From Diorhabda sublineata (taxonomy: Eukaryota > Arthropoda > Insecta > Coleoptera > Chrysomelidae): a stretch of 64,000 nucleotides of DNA. The translations under genes were made by a program, and so were the position numbers. Below the pieces are notes generated by a model that worked only from the letters and a program-made list of their open reading frames with translations, was not told the origin of the DNA and made no database searches. Below are positions 25,501 to 38,800 of the stretch, one piece after another (position 1 is the first letter of the stretch; each line of letters starts with the position of its first letter). Location: NCBI RefSeq assembly GCF_026230105.1, contig NC_079482.1:10726001-10790000 (forward strand). Reading direction: 5' to 3'.

Positions 25501-28500
25501 CATTTCTCATATATTTGAGTGAGATTGCATCTAACTTTGTCAGATATCATCGAATAACATCCATTGAAGCCCATTGAATTCAACTGTCACTTTGTGTTAA
25601 TTGAAAATTTTCAAAGGCTATCTTCCTAATTTGGAGTCGAATTTCAACATTTCTCATATATTTGAGCGAGTTTGCATCTAACTTTGTCAGATATCATCGA
25701 ATAACATCCATTGAAGCCCATTGAGGTCAACTGTCACTTTGTAATAATTGAAAATATTCAAAGTCTATCTTCCTAATTTGAAGTCGAATTTCAACATTTC
25801 TCATATGTTTGAGTGCGATTGCATCTAACTTTGTCAGATATCATCGAATAACATCCATTGGAGCCCATTGAGGTCAACTTTCACTTTGTAATAATTGAAA
25901 ATTTTCAAAGTCTATCTTCCTAATTTGAAGGAATTTCAACATTTTTCATATATTTGAGTGAGATTGCATCTAACTTTGTCAAATATCATCGAATAACATC
26001 CATTGAAGCCCATTGATGTCAACTGTCACTTTGTAATAATTGAAAATATCCAAAGTCTATCTTCCTAATTTGAAGTAGAATTTCAACATTTCTCATATAT
26101 TTGAGTGAGATTGCATCTAACTTTGTCAGATATCATCGAATAACATCCATTGGAACCCATTGAGGTCAACTGTCACTTTGTAATAATTGAAAATTTTCAA
26201 AGTCTATCTTCCTAATTTGAAGTCGAATTTCAACATTTTTCATATATTTGAGTGAGATTGCATCTAACTTTGTCAGATATCATCGAATAACATCCATTGG
26301 AGCCCATTGAGGTCAACTGTCACTTTGTAATAATTGAGAATTTTCAAAGTCTATCTTCCTAATTTGAAGTCGAATTTCAACATGTCTTATATATTTGAGT
26401 GAGTCTGCATCTAACTTTGTCAGATATCATCGAATAACATCCATTGAAGCCCATTGAGGTCAACTGTCACTTTGTGTTAATTGAAAATTTTCAAAGTCTA
26501 TCTTCCTAATTTGAAGTCGAATTTCGACATTTCTCATATATTTGAGTGAATTGCATCTAACTTTGTCAGATATCATCGAATAACATATATTGAAGCCCAT
26601 TGAGGTCAACTGTCACTTTGTGTTAATTGAAAATTTTCAAAGTCTATCTTCCTAATTTGAAGTCGAATTTCAACATTTCTCATATATTTGAGTGAGTTTG
26701 CATCTAACTTTGTTAGATATCATCGAATAACATCCATTGGAGCCCATAGAGGTCAACTGTCACTTTGTAATAATTGAAAATTTTCAAAGTCTATCTTCCT
26801 AATTTGAAGTCGAATTTCAACATTTTTTGAATATTTGAGCGAGTTTGCATCTAACTTTGTCAGATATCATCGAATAACATCCATTGAAGCCCATTGAGGT
26901 CAACTGTCACTTTGTGTTAATTGAAAATTTTCAGTCTATCTTCCTAATTTGAAGTCGAATTTCAACATTCCTCATATATTTGAGTGAGTTTGCATCTAAC
27001 TTTGTCAGATATCATCGAATAACATCCATTGGAGCCCATTGAGGTCAACTGTCACTTTGTGTTAATTGAAAATTTTCAAAGTCTATCTTCCTAATTTGAA
27101 GTCGAATTTCAACATTTCTCATATATTTGAGCGAGTTTGCATCTAACTTTGTCAGATATCAACGAATAACATCCATTGAAGCCCATTGAGGTCAACTGTC
27201 ACTTTGTGTTAATTGAAAATTTTCAGTCTATCTTCCTAATTTGAAGTCGAATTTCAACATTTTTCATATATTTGAGTGAGATTGCATCTAACTTTGTCAG
27301 ATATCTTCGAATAACATCCATTGAAGCCCATTGAGGACAACTGTCACTTTGTGTTAATTGAAAACTTTCAAAGTCTATCTTCCTAATTTGAAGTCGAATT
27401 TCAACATTTCTCATATATTTGAGTGAGTTTGCATCTAACTTTGTCAGATATCATCGAATAACATCCATTGAAGCCCATTGAGGTCAACTGTCACTTTGTA
27501 ATAATTGAAAATATTCAAAGTCTATCTTCCTAATTTGAAGTCGAATTCCAACATTTTTCATATATTTGAGTGAGATTGCATCTAACTTTGTTAGATATCA
27601 TCGAATAACATCCATTGGAGCCGATTGAGGTCAACTTTCACTTTGTAATAATTGAAAATTTTCAAAGTCTATCTTCCTAATTTGAAGTCGAATTTCAACA
27701 TTTTTTGAATATTTGAGCGAGTTTGCATCTAACTTTGTCAGATATCATCGAATAACATCCATTGAAGCCCATTGAGGTCAACTGTCACTTTGTGTTAATT
27801 GAAAATTTTCAGTCTATCTTCCTAATTTGAAGTCGAATTTCAACATTTCTCATATATTTGAGTGAGTTTGCATCTAACTTTGTCAGATATCATCGAATAA
27901 CATCCATTGGAGCCCATTGAGGTCAACTGTCACTTTGTGTTAATTGAAAATTTTCAAAGTCTATCTTCCTAATTTGAAGTCGAATTTCAACATTTCTCAT
28001 ATATTTGAGTGAGTTTGCATCTAACTTTGTCAGATATCATCGAATAACATCCATTGGAGCCCATTGAGGTCAACTGTCACTTTGTGTTAATTGAAAATTT
28101 TCAAAGTCTATCTTCCTAATTTGAAGTCGAATTTCAACATTTCTCATATATTTGAGTGAGATTGCATCTAACTTTGTGAAATATCATCGAATTACATCCA
28201 TTGGAGCCCATTGATGTCAACTGTCACTTTGTGTTAATTGAAAATTTTCAAAGTCTATCTTCCTAATTTGAAGTCGAATTTCAACATTTCTCATATATTT
28301 GAGTGAGGTTGCATCTAACTTTGTCAGATATCATCGAATAACATCCATTGAAGCCCATTGAGGTCAACTGTCACTTTGTAATAATTGAAAATATTCAAAG
28401 TCTATCTTCCTAATTTGAAGTCGAATTTCAACATTTCTCATATATTTGAGCGAGTTTGCATCTAATTTTGTGAGATATCATCGAATAACATCCATTGGAG

Positions 28501-28529
28501 CCCATTGAGGTCAACTGTCACTTTGAAAT
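24725..28529 (+). repeat. 3,805-bp HOR unit, first copy
   Basis: About 26 monomers, repeated immediately downstream at a constant offset of 3,805 bp. Paired markers include ATCAACGAATAAC (24,964 and 28,769), AAGGAATTTCAAC (about 25,928 and 29,733), GAGTGAATTGC (about 26,545 and 30,350) and the rare CATTTTTTGAATATT block (26,821 and 30,626; 27,699 and 31,504). Very few differences are visible, for example CATATGTTTG (about 25,804) against CATATATTTG, and AACTTTGTTAG (about 26,709) against AACTTCGTTAG. The unit has internal sub-repeats: the CATTTTTTGAAT blocks are 878 bp apart. The near identity implies a recent duplication. Confidence 0.93.
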
Positions 28530-31500
28530 AATTGAAAATTTTCAGTCTATCTTCCTAATTTGAAGTCGAATTTCAACATTTTTCATATATTTGAGTGAGA
28601 TTGCATCTAACTTTGTCAGATATCATCGAATAACATCCATTGGAGCCCATTGAGGTCAACTGTCACTTTGTAATAATTGAAAATATTCAAAGTCTATCTT
28701 CCTAATTTGAAGTCGAATTTCAACATTTCTCATATATTTGAGCGAGTTTGCATCTAACTTTGTCAGATATCAACGAATAACATCCATTGAAGCCCATTGA
28801 GGTCAACTGTCACTTTGTGTTAATTGAAAATTTTCAGTCTATCTTCCTAATTTGAAGTCGAATTTCAACATTTCTCATATATTTGAGTGAGATTGCATCT
28901 AACTTTGTCAGATATCATCGAATAACATCCATTGGAGTCCATTGAGGTCAACTGTCACTTTGTAATAATTGAAAATTTTCAGTCTATCTTCCTAATTTGA
29001 AGTCGAATTTCAACATTTCTCATATATTTGAGTGAGATTGCATCTAACTTTGTCAGATATCATCGAATAACATCCATTGGAGTCCATTGAGGTCAACTGT
29101 CACTTTGTAATAATTGAAAATTTTCAAAGTCTATCTTCCTAATTTGGAGTCGAATTTCAACATTTCTCATATATTTGAGCGAGTTTGCATCTAACTTTGT
29201 CAGATATCATCGAATAACATCCATTGAAGCCCATTGAGGTCAACTGTCACTTTGTGTTAATTGAAAATTTTCAGTCTATCTTCCTAATTTGAAGTCGAAT
29301 TTCAACATTTCTCATATATTTGAGTGAGATTGCATCTAACTTTGTCAGATATCATCGAATAACATCCATTGAAGCCCATTGAATTCAACTGTCACTTTGT
29401 GTTAATTGAAAATTTTCAAAGGCTATCTTCCTAATTTGGAGTCGAATTTCAACATTTCTCATATATTTGAGCGAGTTTGCATCTAACTTTGTCAGATATC
29501 ATCGAATAACATCCATTGAAGCCCATTGAGGTCAACTGTCACTTTGTAATAATTGAAAATATTCAAAGTCTATCTTCCTAATTTGAAGTCGAATTTCAAC
29601 ATTTCTCATATATTTGAGTGCGATTGCATCTAACTTTGTCAGATATCATCGAATAACATCCATTGGAGCCCATTGAGGTCAACTTTCACTTTGTAATAAT
29701 TGAAAATTTTCAAAGTCTATCTTCCTAATTTGAAGGAATTTCAACATTTTTCATATATTTGAGTGAGATTGCATCTAACTTTGTCAAATATCATCGAATA
29801 ACATCCATTGAAGCCCATTGATGTCAACTGTCACTTTGTAATAATTGAAAATATTCAAAGTCTATCTTCCTAATTTGAAGTAGAATTTCAACATTTCTCA
29901 TATATTTGAGTGAGATTGCATCTAACTTTGTCAGATATCATCGAATAACATCCATTGGAACCCATTGAGGTCAACTGTCACTTTGTAATAATTGAAAATT
30001 TTCAAAGTCTATCTTCCTAATTTGAAGTCGAATTTCAACATTTTTCATATATTTGAGTGAGATTGCATCTAACTTTGTCAGATATCATCGAATAACATCC
30101 ATTGGAGCCCATTGAGGTCAACTGTCACTTTGTAATAATTGAGAATTTTCAAAGTCTATCTTCCTAATTTGAAGTCGAATTTCAACATGTCTTATATATT
30201 TGAGTGAGTCTGCATCTAACTTTGTCAGATATCATCGAATAACATCCATTGAAGCCCATTGAGGTCAACTGTCACTTTGTGTTAATTGAAAATTTTCAAA
30301 GTCTATCTTCCTAATTTGAAGTCGAATTTCGACATTTCTCATATATTTGAGTGAATTGCATCTAACTTTGTCAGATATCATCGAATAACATATATTGAAG
30401 CCCATTGAGGTCAACTGTCACTTTGTGTTAATTGAAAATTTTCAAAGTCTATCTTCCTAATTTGAAGTCGAATTTCAACATTTCTCATATATTTGAGTGA
30501 GTTTGCATCTAACTTCGTTAGATATCATCGAATAACATCCATTGGAGCCCATAGAGGTCAACTGTCACTTTGTAATAATTGAAAATTTTCAAAGTCTATC
30601 TTCCTAATTTGAAGTCGAATTTCAACATTTTTTGAATATTTGAGCGAGTTTGCATCTAACTTTGTCAGATATCATCGAATAACATCCATTGAAGCCCATT
30701 GAGGTCAACTGTCACTTTGTGTTAATTGAAAATTTTCAGTCTATCTTCCTAATTTGAAGTCGAATTTCAACATTCCTCATATATTTGAGTGAGTTTGCAT
30801 CTAACTTTGTCAGATATCATCGAATAACATCCATTGGAGCCCATTGAGGTCAACTGTCACTTTGTGTTAATTGAAAATTTTCAAAGTCTATCTTCCTAAT
30901 TTGAAGTCGAATTTCAACATTTCTCATATATTTGAGCGAGTTTGCATCTAACTTTGTCAGATATCAACGAATAACATCCATTGAAGCCCATTGAGGTCAA
31001 CTGTCACTTTGTGTTAATTGAAAATTTTCAGTCTATCTTCCTAATTTGAAGTCGAATTTCAACATTTTTCATATATTTGAGTGAGATTGCATCTAACTTT
31101 GTCAGATATCTTCGAATAACATCCATTGAAGCCCATTGAGGACAACTGTCACTTTGTGTTAATTGAAAACTTTCAAAGTCTATCTTCCTAATTTGAAGTC
31201 GAATTTCAACATTTCTCATATATTTGAGTGAGTTTGCATCTAACTTTGTCAGATATCATCGAATAACATCCATTGAAGCCCATTGAGGTCAACTGTCACT
31301 TTGTAATAATTGAAAATATTCAAAGTCTATCTTCCTAATTTGAAGTCGAATTCCAACATTTTTCATATATTTGAGTGAGATTGCATCTAACTTTGTTAGA
31401 TATCATCGAATAACATCCATTGGAGCCGATTGAGGTCAACTTTCACTTTGTAATAATTGAAAATTTTCAAAGTCTATCTTCCTAATTTGAAGTCGAATTT

Positions 31501-32177
31501 CAACATTTTTTGAATATTTGAGCGAGTTTGCATCTAACTTTGTCAGATATCATCGAATAACATCCATTGAAGCCCATTGAGGTCAACTGTCACTTTGTGT
31601 TAATTGAAAATTTTCAGTCTATCTTCCTAATTTGAAGTCGAATTTCAACATTTCTCATATATTTGAGTGAGTTTGCATCTAACTTTGTCAGATATCATCG
31701 AATAACATCCATTGGAGCCCATTGAGGTCAACTGTCACTTTGTGTTAATTGAAAATTTTCAAAGTCTATCTTCCTAATTTGAAGTCGAATTTCAACATTT
31801 CTCATATATTTGAGTGAGTTTGCATCTAACTTTGTCAGATATCATCGAATAACATCCATTGGAGCCCATTGAGGTCAACTGTCACTTTGTGTTAATTGAA
31901 AATTTTCAAAGTCTATCTTCCTAATTTGAAGTCGAATTTCAACATTTCTCATATATTTGAGTGAGATTGCATCTAACTTTGTGAAATATCATCGAATTAC
32001 ATCCATTGGAGCCCATTGATGTCAACTGTCACTTTGTGTTAATTGAAAATTTTCAAAGTCTATCTTCCTAATTTGAAGTCGAATTTCAACATTTCTCATA
32101 TATTTGAGTGAGGTTGCATCTAACTTTGTCAGATATCATCGAATAACATCCATTGAAGCCCATTGAGGTCAACTGTC
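28530..32177 (+). repeat. 3,805-bp HOR unit, second copy
   Basis: Tandem copy of 24,725-28,529. The match ends at about 32,177, where this copy reads CAACTGTCAGTTTG and then a monomer with several private changes (AAAGCCTATCTTGC, TTTTAAGTCAAATTTC, CAATATTTC) that the corresponding sequence at 28,372 onward lacks. About 160 bp of the first copy's 3' end therefore has no matching partner. Confidence 0.92.
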
Positions 32178-32885
32178 AGTTTGTAATAATTGAAAATATT
32201 CAAAGCCTATCTTGCTAATTTTAAGTCAAATTTCAATATTTCTCATATATTTGAGCGAGTTTGCATCTAACTTTGTCAGATATCATCGAATAACATCCAT
32301 TGAAGCCCATTGATGTCAACTGTCACTTTGTAATAATTGAAAATATTCAAAGTCTATCTTCCTAATTTGAAGTAGAATTTCAACATTTCTCATATATTTG
32401 AGTGAGATTGCATCTAACTTTGTCAGATATCATCGAATAACATCCATTGGAACCCATTGAGGTCAACTGTCACTTTGTAATAATTGAAAATTTTCAAAGT
32501 CTATCTTCCTAATTTGAAGTCGAATATCAACATTTTTCATATATTTGAGTGAGATTGCATCTAACTTTGTCAGATATCATCGAATAACATCCATTGGAAC
32601 CCATTGAGGTCAACTGTCACTTTGTAATAATTGAAAATTTTCAAAGTCTATCTTCCTAATTTGAAGTCGAATTTCAACATTTCTCATATATTTGAGTTAG
32701 TTTGCATCTAACTTTGTCAGATATCATCGAATAACATCCATTGAAGCCCATTGAGGTCAACTGTCACTTTGTGTTAATTGAAAATTTTCAAAGTCTATCT
32801 TCCTAATTTGAAGTCGAATTTCGACATTTCTCATATATTTGAGTGAATTGCATCTAACTTTGTCAGATATCATCGAATAACATAT
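32178..32885 (+). repeat. Monomeric L satellite between HOR blocks, with one divergent monomer
   Basis: About five monomers between the 3,805-bp duplication and the next trimer. The first, about 32,178-32,300, is the most diverged L monomer I noticed (AAAGCCTATC, TTGCTAATTTTAAG, TCAAATTTCAATATTTC). The rest have common L variants, including GGAACCCATTG twice and GTCGAATATC. ATGTCAACTG and AAGTAGAATTTC link it to monomers at about 26,000 and 29,800. Confidence 0.7.
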
Positions 32886-33799
32886 ATTGAAGCCCATTGA
32901 GGTCAACTGTCACTTTGTGTTAATTGAAAATTTTCAAAGTCTATCTTCCTAATTTGAAGTCGAATTTCAACATTCCTCATATATTTGAGTGAGTTTGCAT
33001 CTAACTTTGTCAGATATCATCGAATAACATCCATTGAAGCCCATTGAGGTCAACTGTCACTTTGTGTTAATTGAAAATTTTCAAAGTCTATCTTCCTAAT
33101 TTGAAGTCGAATTTCAACATTTCTCATATATTTGAGTGAGGTTGCATCTAACTTTGTCAGATATCATCGAATAACATCCATTGAAGCCCATTGAGGTCAA
33201 CTGTCACTTTGTAATAATTGAAAATATTCAAAGTCTATCTTCCTAATTTGAAGTCGAATTTCAACATTTCTCATATATTTGAGTGAGGTTGCATCTAAAT
33301 TTGTCAGATATCATCGAATAACATCCATTGAAGCCCATTGAGGTCAACTGTCACTTTGTGTTAATTGAAAATTTTCAAAGTCTATCTTCCTAATTTGAAG
33401 TCGAATTTCAACATTCCTCATATATTTGAGTGAGTTTGCATCTAACTTTGTCAGATATCATCGAATAACATCCATTGAAGCCCATTGAGGTCAACTGTCA
33501 CTTTGTGTTAATTGAAAATTTTCAAAGTCTATCTTCCTAATTTGAAGTCGAATTTCAACATTTCTCATATATTTGAGTGAGGTTGCATCTAACTTTGTCA
33601 GATATCATCGAATAACATCCATTGAAGCCCATTGAGGTCAACTGTCACTTTGTAATAATTGAAAATATTCAAAGTCTATCTTCCTAATTTGAAGTCGAAT
33701 TTCAACATTTCTCATATATTTGAGTGAGGTTGCATCTAAATTTGTCAGATATCATCGAATAACATCCATTGAAGCCCATTGAGGTCAACTGTCACTTTG
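32886..33799 (+). repeat. 441-bp trimer HOR, two copies
   Basis: Homology of 32,886-33,358 with 33,327-33,799 at 441 bp. CATTCCTCAT is at 32,971 and 33,412, GAGGTTGCATCTAAC recurs in the second monomer, and GGTTGCATCTAAATTTG in the third. The match ends where one copy has GTTAATT and the other AATAATT. Confidence 0.87.
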
Positions 33800-34315
33800 T
33801 AATAATTGAAAATATTCAAAGTCTATCTTCCTAATTTTTAGTCGAATTTCAACATTTCTCATATATTTGAGCGAATTTGCATCTAATTTGTCAGATATCA
33901 TCGAATAACATCCATTGAAGCCCATTGAGGTCAACTGTCACTTTGTGTTAATTGAAAATTTTCAAAGCCTATCTTCCTAATTTGAAGTCGAATTTCAACA
34001 TTTCTCATATATTTGAGTGAGTTTGCATCTAACTTTGTCAGATATCATCGAATAACATCCATTGAAGCCCATTGAGGTCAACTGTCACTTTGTGTTAATT
34101 GAAAATTTTCAAAGTCTATCTTCCTAGTTTGGAGTCGAATTTCAACATTTCTCATATATTTGAGTGAGTTTGCATCTAACTTTGTCAGATATCATCGAAT
34201 AACATCCATTGAAGCCCATTGAGGTCAACTGTCACTTTGTGTTAATTGAAAATTTTCAAAGTCTATCTTCCTAATTTGAAGTCGAATTTCAACATTTCTC
34301 ATATATTTGAGTGAG

Positions 34316-35850
34316 GTTGCATCTAACTTTGTCAGATATCATCGAATAACATCCATTGAAGCCCATTGAGGTCAACTGTCACTTTGTAATAATTGAAAAT
34401 ATTCAAAGTCTATCTTCCTAATTTTAAGTCGAATTTCAACATTTCTCATATATTTGAGCGAGCTTGCATCTAACTTTGTCAGATATCATCGAATAACATC
34501 CATTGAAGCCCATTGAGGTCAACGTCACTTTGTGTTAATTGAAAATTTTCAAAGTCTATCTTCCTAATTTGGAGTCGAATTTCAACATTTCTCATATATT
34601 TGGGTGAGTTTGCATCTAACTTTGTCAGATATCATCGAATAACATCCATTGAAGCCCATTGAGGTCAGCTGTCACTTTGTAATAATTGAAAATATTCAAA
34701 GTCTATCTTCCTAATTTGAAGTCGAATTTCAACATTTCTCATATATTTGAGTGCGATTGCATCTAACTTTGTCAGATATCATCGAATAACATCCATTGGA
34801 GCCCATTGAGGTCAACTTTCACTTTGTAATAATTGAAAATTTTCAAAGTCTATCTTCCTAATTTGAAGTCGAATTTCAACATTCCTCATATATTTGAGTG
34901 AGTTTGCATCTAACTTTGTCAGATATCATCGAATAACATCCATTGAAGCCCATTGAGGTCAACTGTCACTTTGTAATAATTGAAAATATTCAAAGTCTAT
35001 CTTCCTAATTTGAAGTCGAATTTCAACATTTCTCATATATTTGAGTGAGTTTGCATCTAACTTTGTCAGATATCATCGAATAACATCCATTGAAGCCCAT
35101 TGAGGTCAACTGTCACTTTGTAATAATTGAAAATATTCAAAGTCTATCTTCCTAATTTTAAGTCGAATTTCAACATTTCTCATATATTTGAGCGAGCTTG
35201 CATCTAACTTTGTCAGATATCATCGAATAACATCCATTGAAGCCCATTGAGGTCAACGTCACTTTGTGTTAATTGAAAATTTTCAAAGTCTATCTTCCTA
35301 ATTTGGAGTCGAATTTCAACATTTCTCATATATTTGGGTGAGTTTGCATCTAACTTTGTCAGATATCATCGAATAACATCCATTGAAGCCCATTGAGGTC
35401 AGCTGTCACTTTGTAATAATTGAAAATATTCAAAGTCTATCTTCCTAATTTGAAGTCGAATTTCAACATTTCTCATATATTTGAGTGCGATTGCATCTAA
35501 CTTTGTCAGATATCATCGAATAACATCCATTGGAGCCCATTGAGGTCAACTTTCACTTTGTAATAATTGAAAATTTTCAAAGTCTATCTTCCTAATTTGA
35601 AGTCGAATTTCAACATTCCTCATATATTTGAGTGAGTTTGCATCTAACTTTGTCAGATATCATCGAATAACATCCATTGAAGCCCATTGAGGTCAACTGT
35701 CACTTTGTAATAATTGAAAATATTCAAAGTCTATCTTCCTAATTTGAAGTCGAATTTCAACATTTCTCATATATTTGAGTGAGTTTGCATCTAACTTTGT
35801 CAGATATCATCGAATAACATCCATTGAAGCCCATTGAGGTCAACTGTCAC
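34316..35850 (+). repeat. 734-bp pentamer HOR, two copies
   Basis: 34,316-35,116 matches 35,050-35,850. The one-base-short GGTCAACGTCAC (AACGTC at 34,521 and 35,255) sets the offset at 734, i.e. 735 less one. Also shared in order are TTTTAAGTCG, GAGCGAGCTTGC, ATATTTGGGTGAG, GTCAGCTGTCAC, GAGTGCGATTGC and CAACTTTCAC. Confidence 0.88.
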
Positions 35851-38800
35851 TTTGTGTTAATTGAAAATTTTCAAAGTCTATCTTCCTAATTTGAAGTCGA
35901 ATTCCAACATTTCTCATATATTTGAGTGAGTTTGCATCTAACTTTGTTAGATATCATCGAATAACATCCATTGGAGCCCATAGAGGTCAACTGTCACTTT
36001 GTAATAATTGAAAATTTTCAAAGTCTATCTTCCTAATTTGAAGTCGAATTTCAACATTTCTCATATATTTGAGTGAGTTTGCATCTAACTTTGTCAGATA
36101 TCATCGAATAACATCCATTGAAGCCCATTGAGGTCAACTGTCACTTTGTGTTATTTGAAAATTTTCAAAGTCTATCTTCCTAATTTGGAGTCGAATTTCA
36201 ACATTTCTCATATATTTGAGTGAGTTTGCATCTAACTTTGTCAGATATCATCGAATAACATCCATTGAAGCCCATTGAGGTCAACTGTCACTTTGTGATA
36301 ATTGAAAATTTTCAAAGTCTATCTTCCTAATTTGAAGTCGAATTTCAACATTTCTCATATATTTGAGTGAGTTTGCATCTAACTTTGTCAGATATCATCG
36401 AATAACATCCATTGAAGCCCATTGAGGTCAACTGTCACTTTGTAATAATTGAAAATTTTCAAAGTCTATCTTCCTAATTTGAAGTCGAATTTCAACATTT
36501 CTCATATATTTGAGTGCGATTGCATCTAACTTTGTCAGATATCATCGAATAACATCCATTGGAGCCCATTGAGGTCAACTTTCACTTTGTAATAATTGAA
36601 AATTTTCAAAGTCTATCTTCCTAATTTGAAGTAGAATTCCAACATTTCTCATATATTTGAGTGTGTTTGCATCTAACTTTGTCAAATATCATCGAATAAC
36701 ATCCATTGAAGCCCATTGATGTCAACTGTCACTTTGTGTTAATTGAAAATTTTCAAAGTCTATCTTCCTAATTTGAAGTCGAATTTCAACATTTCTCATA
36801 TATTTGAGTGCGATTGCATCTAACTTTGTCAGATATCATCGAATAACATCCATTGGAGCCCATTGAGGTCAACTTTCACTTTGTAATAATTGAAAATTTT
36901 CAAAGTCTCTCTTCCTAATTTGAAGTAGAATTCCAACATTTCTCTTATATTTGAGTGTGTTTGCATCTAACTTTGTCAAATATCATCGAATAACATCCAT
37001 TGAAGCCCATTGAGGTCAACTGTCACTTTGTAATAATTGAAAATTTTCAAAGTCTATCTTCCTAATTTGAAGTCGAATTTCAACATTTCTCATATATTTG
37101 AGTGAGTTTGCATCTAACTTTGTCAGATATCATCGAATAACATCCATTGAAGCCCATTGAGGTCAACTGTCACTTTGTAATAATTGAAAATTTTCAAAGT
37201 CTATCTTCCTAATTTGAAGTCGAATTTCAACATTTCTCATATATTTGAGTGCGATTGCATCTAACTTTGTCAGATATCATCGAATAACATCCATTGGAGC
37301 CCATTGAGGTCAACTTTCACTTTGTAATAATTGAAAATTTTCAAAGTCTATCTTCCTAATTTGAAGTAGAATTCCAACATTTCTCATATATTTGAGTGTG
37401 TTTGCATCTAACTTTGTCAGATATCATCGAATAACATCCATTGAAGCCCATCGAGGTCAGCTGTCACTTTGTAATAATTGAAAATATTCAAAGTCTATCT
37501 TCCTAATTTGAAGTCGAATTTCAACATTTCTCATATATTTGAGTGCGATTGCATCTAACTTTGTCAGATATCATCGAATAACATCCATTGGAGCCCATTG
37601 AGGTCAACTTTCACTTTGTAATAATTGAAAATTTTCAAAGTCTATCTTCCTAATTTGAAGTCGAATTTCAACATTCCTCATATATTTGAGTGAGTTTGCA
37701 TCTAACTTTGTCAGATATCATCGAATAACATCCATTGAAGCCCATTGAGGTCAACTGTCACTTTGTAATAATTGAAAATATTCAAAGTCTATCTTCCTAA
37801 TTTGAAGTCGAATTTCAACATTTCTCATATATTTGAGTGAGTTTGCATCTAACTTTGTCAGATATCATCGAATAACATCCATTGAAGCCCATTGAGGTCA
37901 ACTGTCACTTTGTGTTAATTGAAAATTTTCAAAGTCTATCTTCCTAATTTGAAGTCGAATTCCAACATTTCTCATATATTTGAGTGAGTTTGCATCTAAC
38001 TTTGTTAGATATCATCGAATAACATCCATTGAAGCCCATTGAGGTCAACTGTCACTTTGTGTTATTTGAAAATTTTCAAAGTCTATCTTCCTAATTTGGA
38101 GTCGAATTTCAACATTTCTCATATATTTGAGTGAGTTTGCATCTAACTTTGTCAGATATCATCGAATAACATCCATTGAAGCCCATTGAGGTCAACTGTC
38201 ACTTTGTAATAATTGAAAATTTTCAAAGTCTATCTTCCTAATTTGAAGTCGAATTTCAACATTTCTCATATATTTGAGTGCGATTGCATCTAACTTTGTC
38301 AGATATCATCGAATAACATCCATTGGAGCCCATTGAGGTCAACTTTCACTTTGTAATAATTGAAAATTTTCAAAGTCTATCTTCCTAATTTGAAGTAGAA
38401 TTCCAACATTTCTCATATATTTGAGTGTGTTTGCATCTAACTTTGTCAAATATCATCGAATAACATCCATTGAAGCCCATTGATGTCAACTGTCACTTTG
38501 TGTTAATTGAAAATTTTCAAAGTCTATCTTCCTAATTTGAAGTCGAATTCCAACATTTCTCATATATTTGAGTGAGTTTGCATCTAACTTTGTCAGATAT
38601 CATCGAATAACATCCATTGAAGCCCATTGAGGTCAACTGTCACTTTGTAATAATTGAAAATTTTCAAAGTCTATCTTCCTAATTTGAAGTCGAATTTCAA
38701 CATTTCTCATATATTTGAGTGAGTTTGCATCTAACTTTGTCAGATATCATCGAATAACATCCATTGAAGCCCATTGAGGTCAACTGTCACTTTGTAATAA

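Noticed and set aside
27223..31219. Two identical minus-strand 63-codon frames (27,223-27,414 and 31,028-31,219)
   Set aside because: They are copies of the same L monomer pair lying 3,805 bp apart in the large duplication. Each begins and ends inside the satellite and has no sign of coding constraint.
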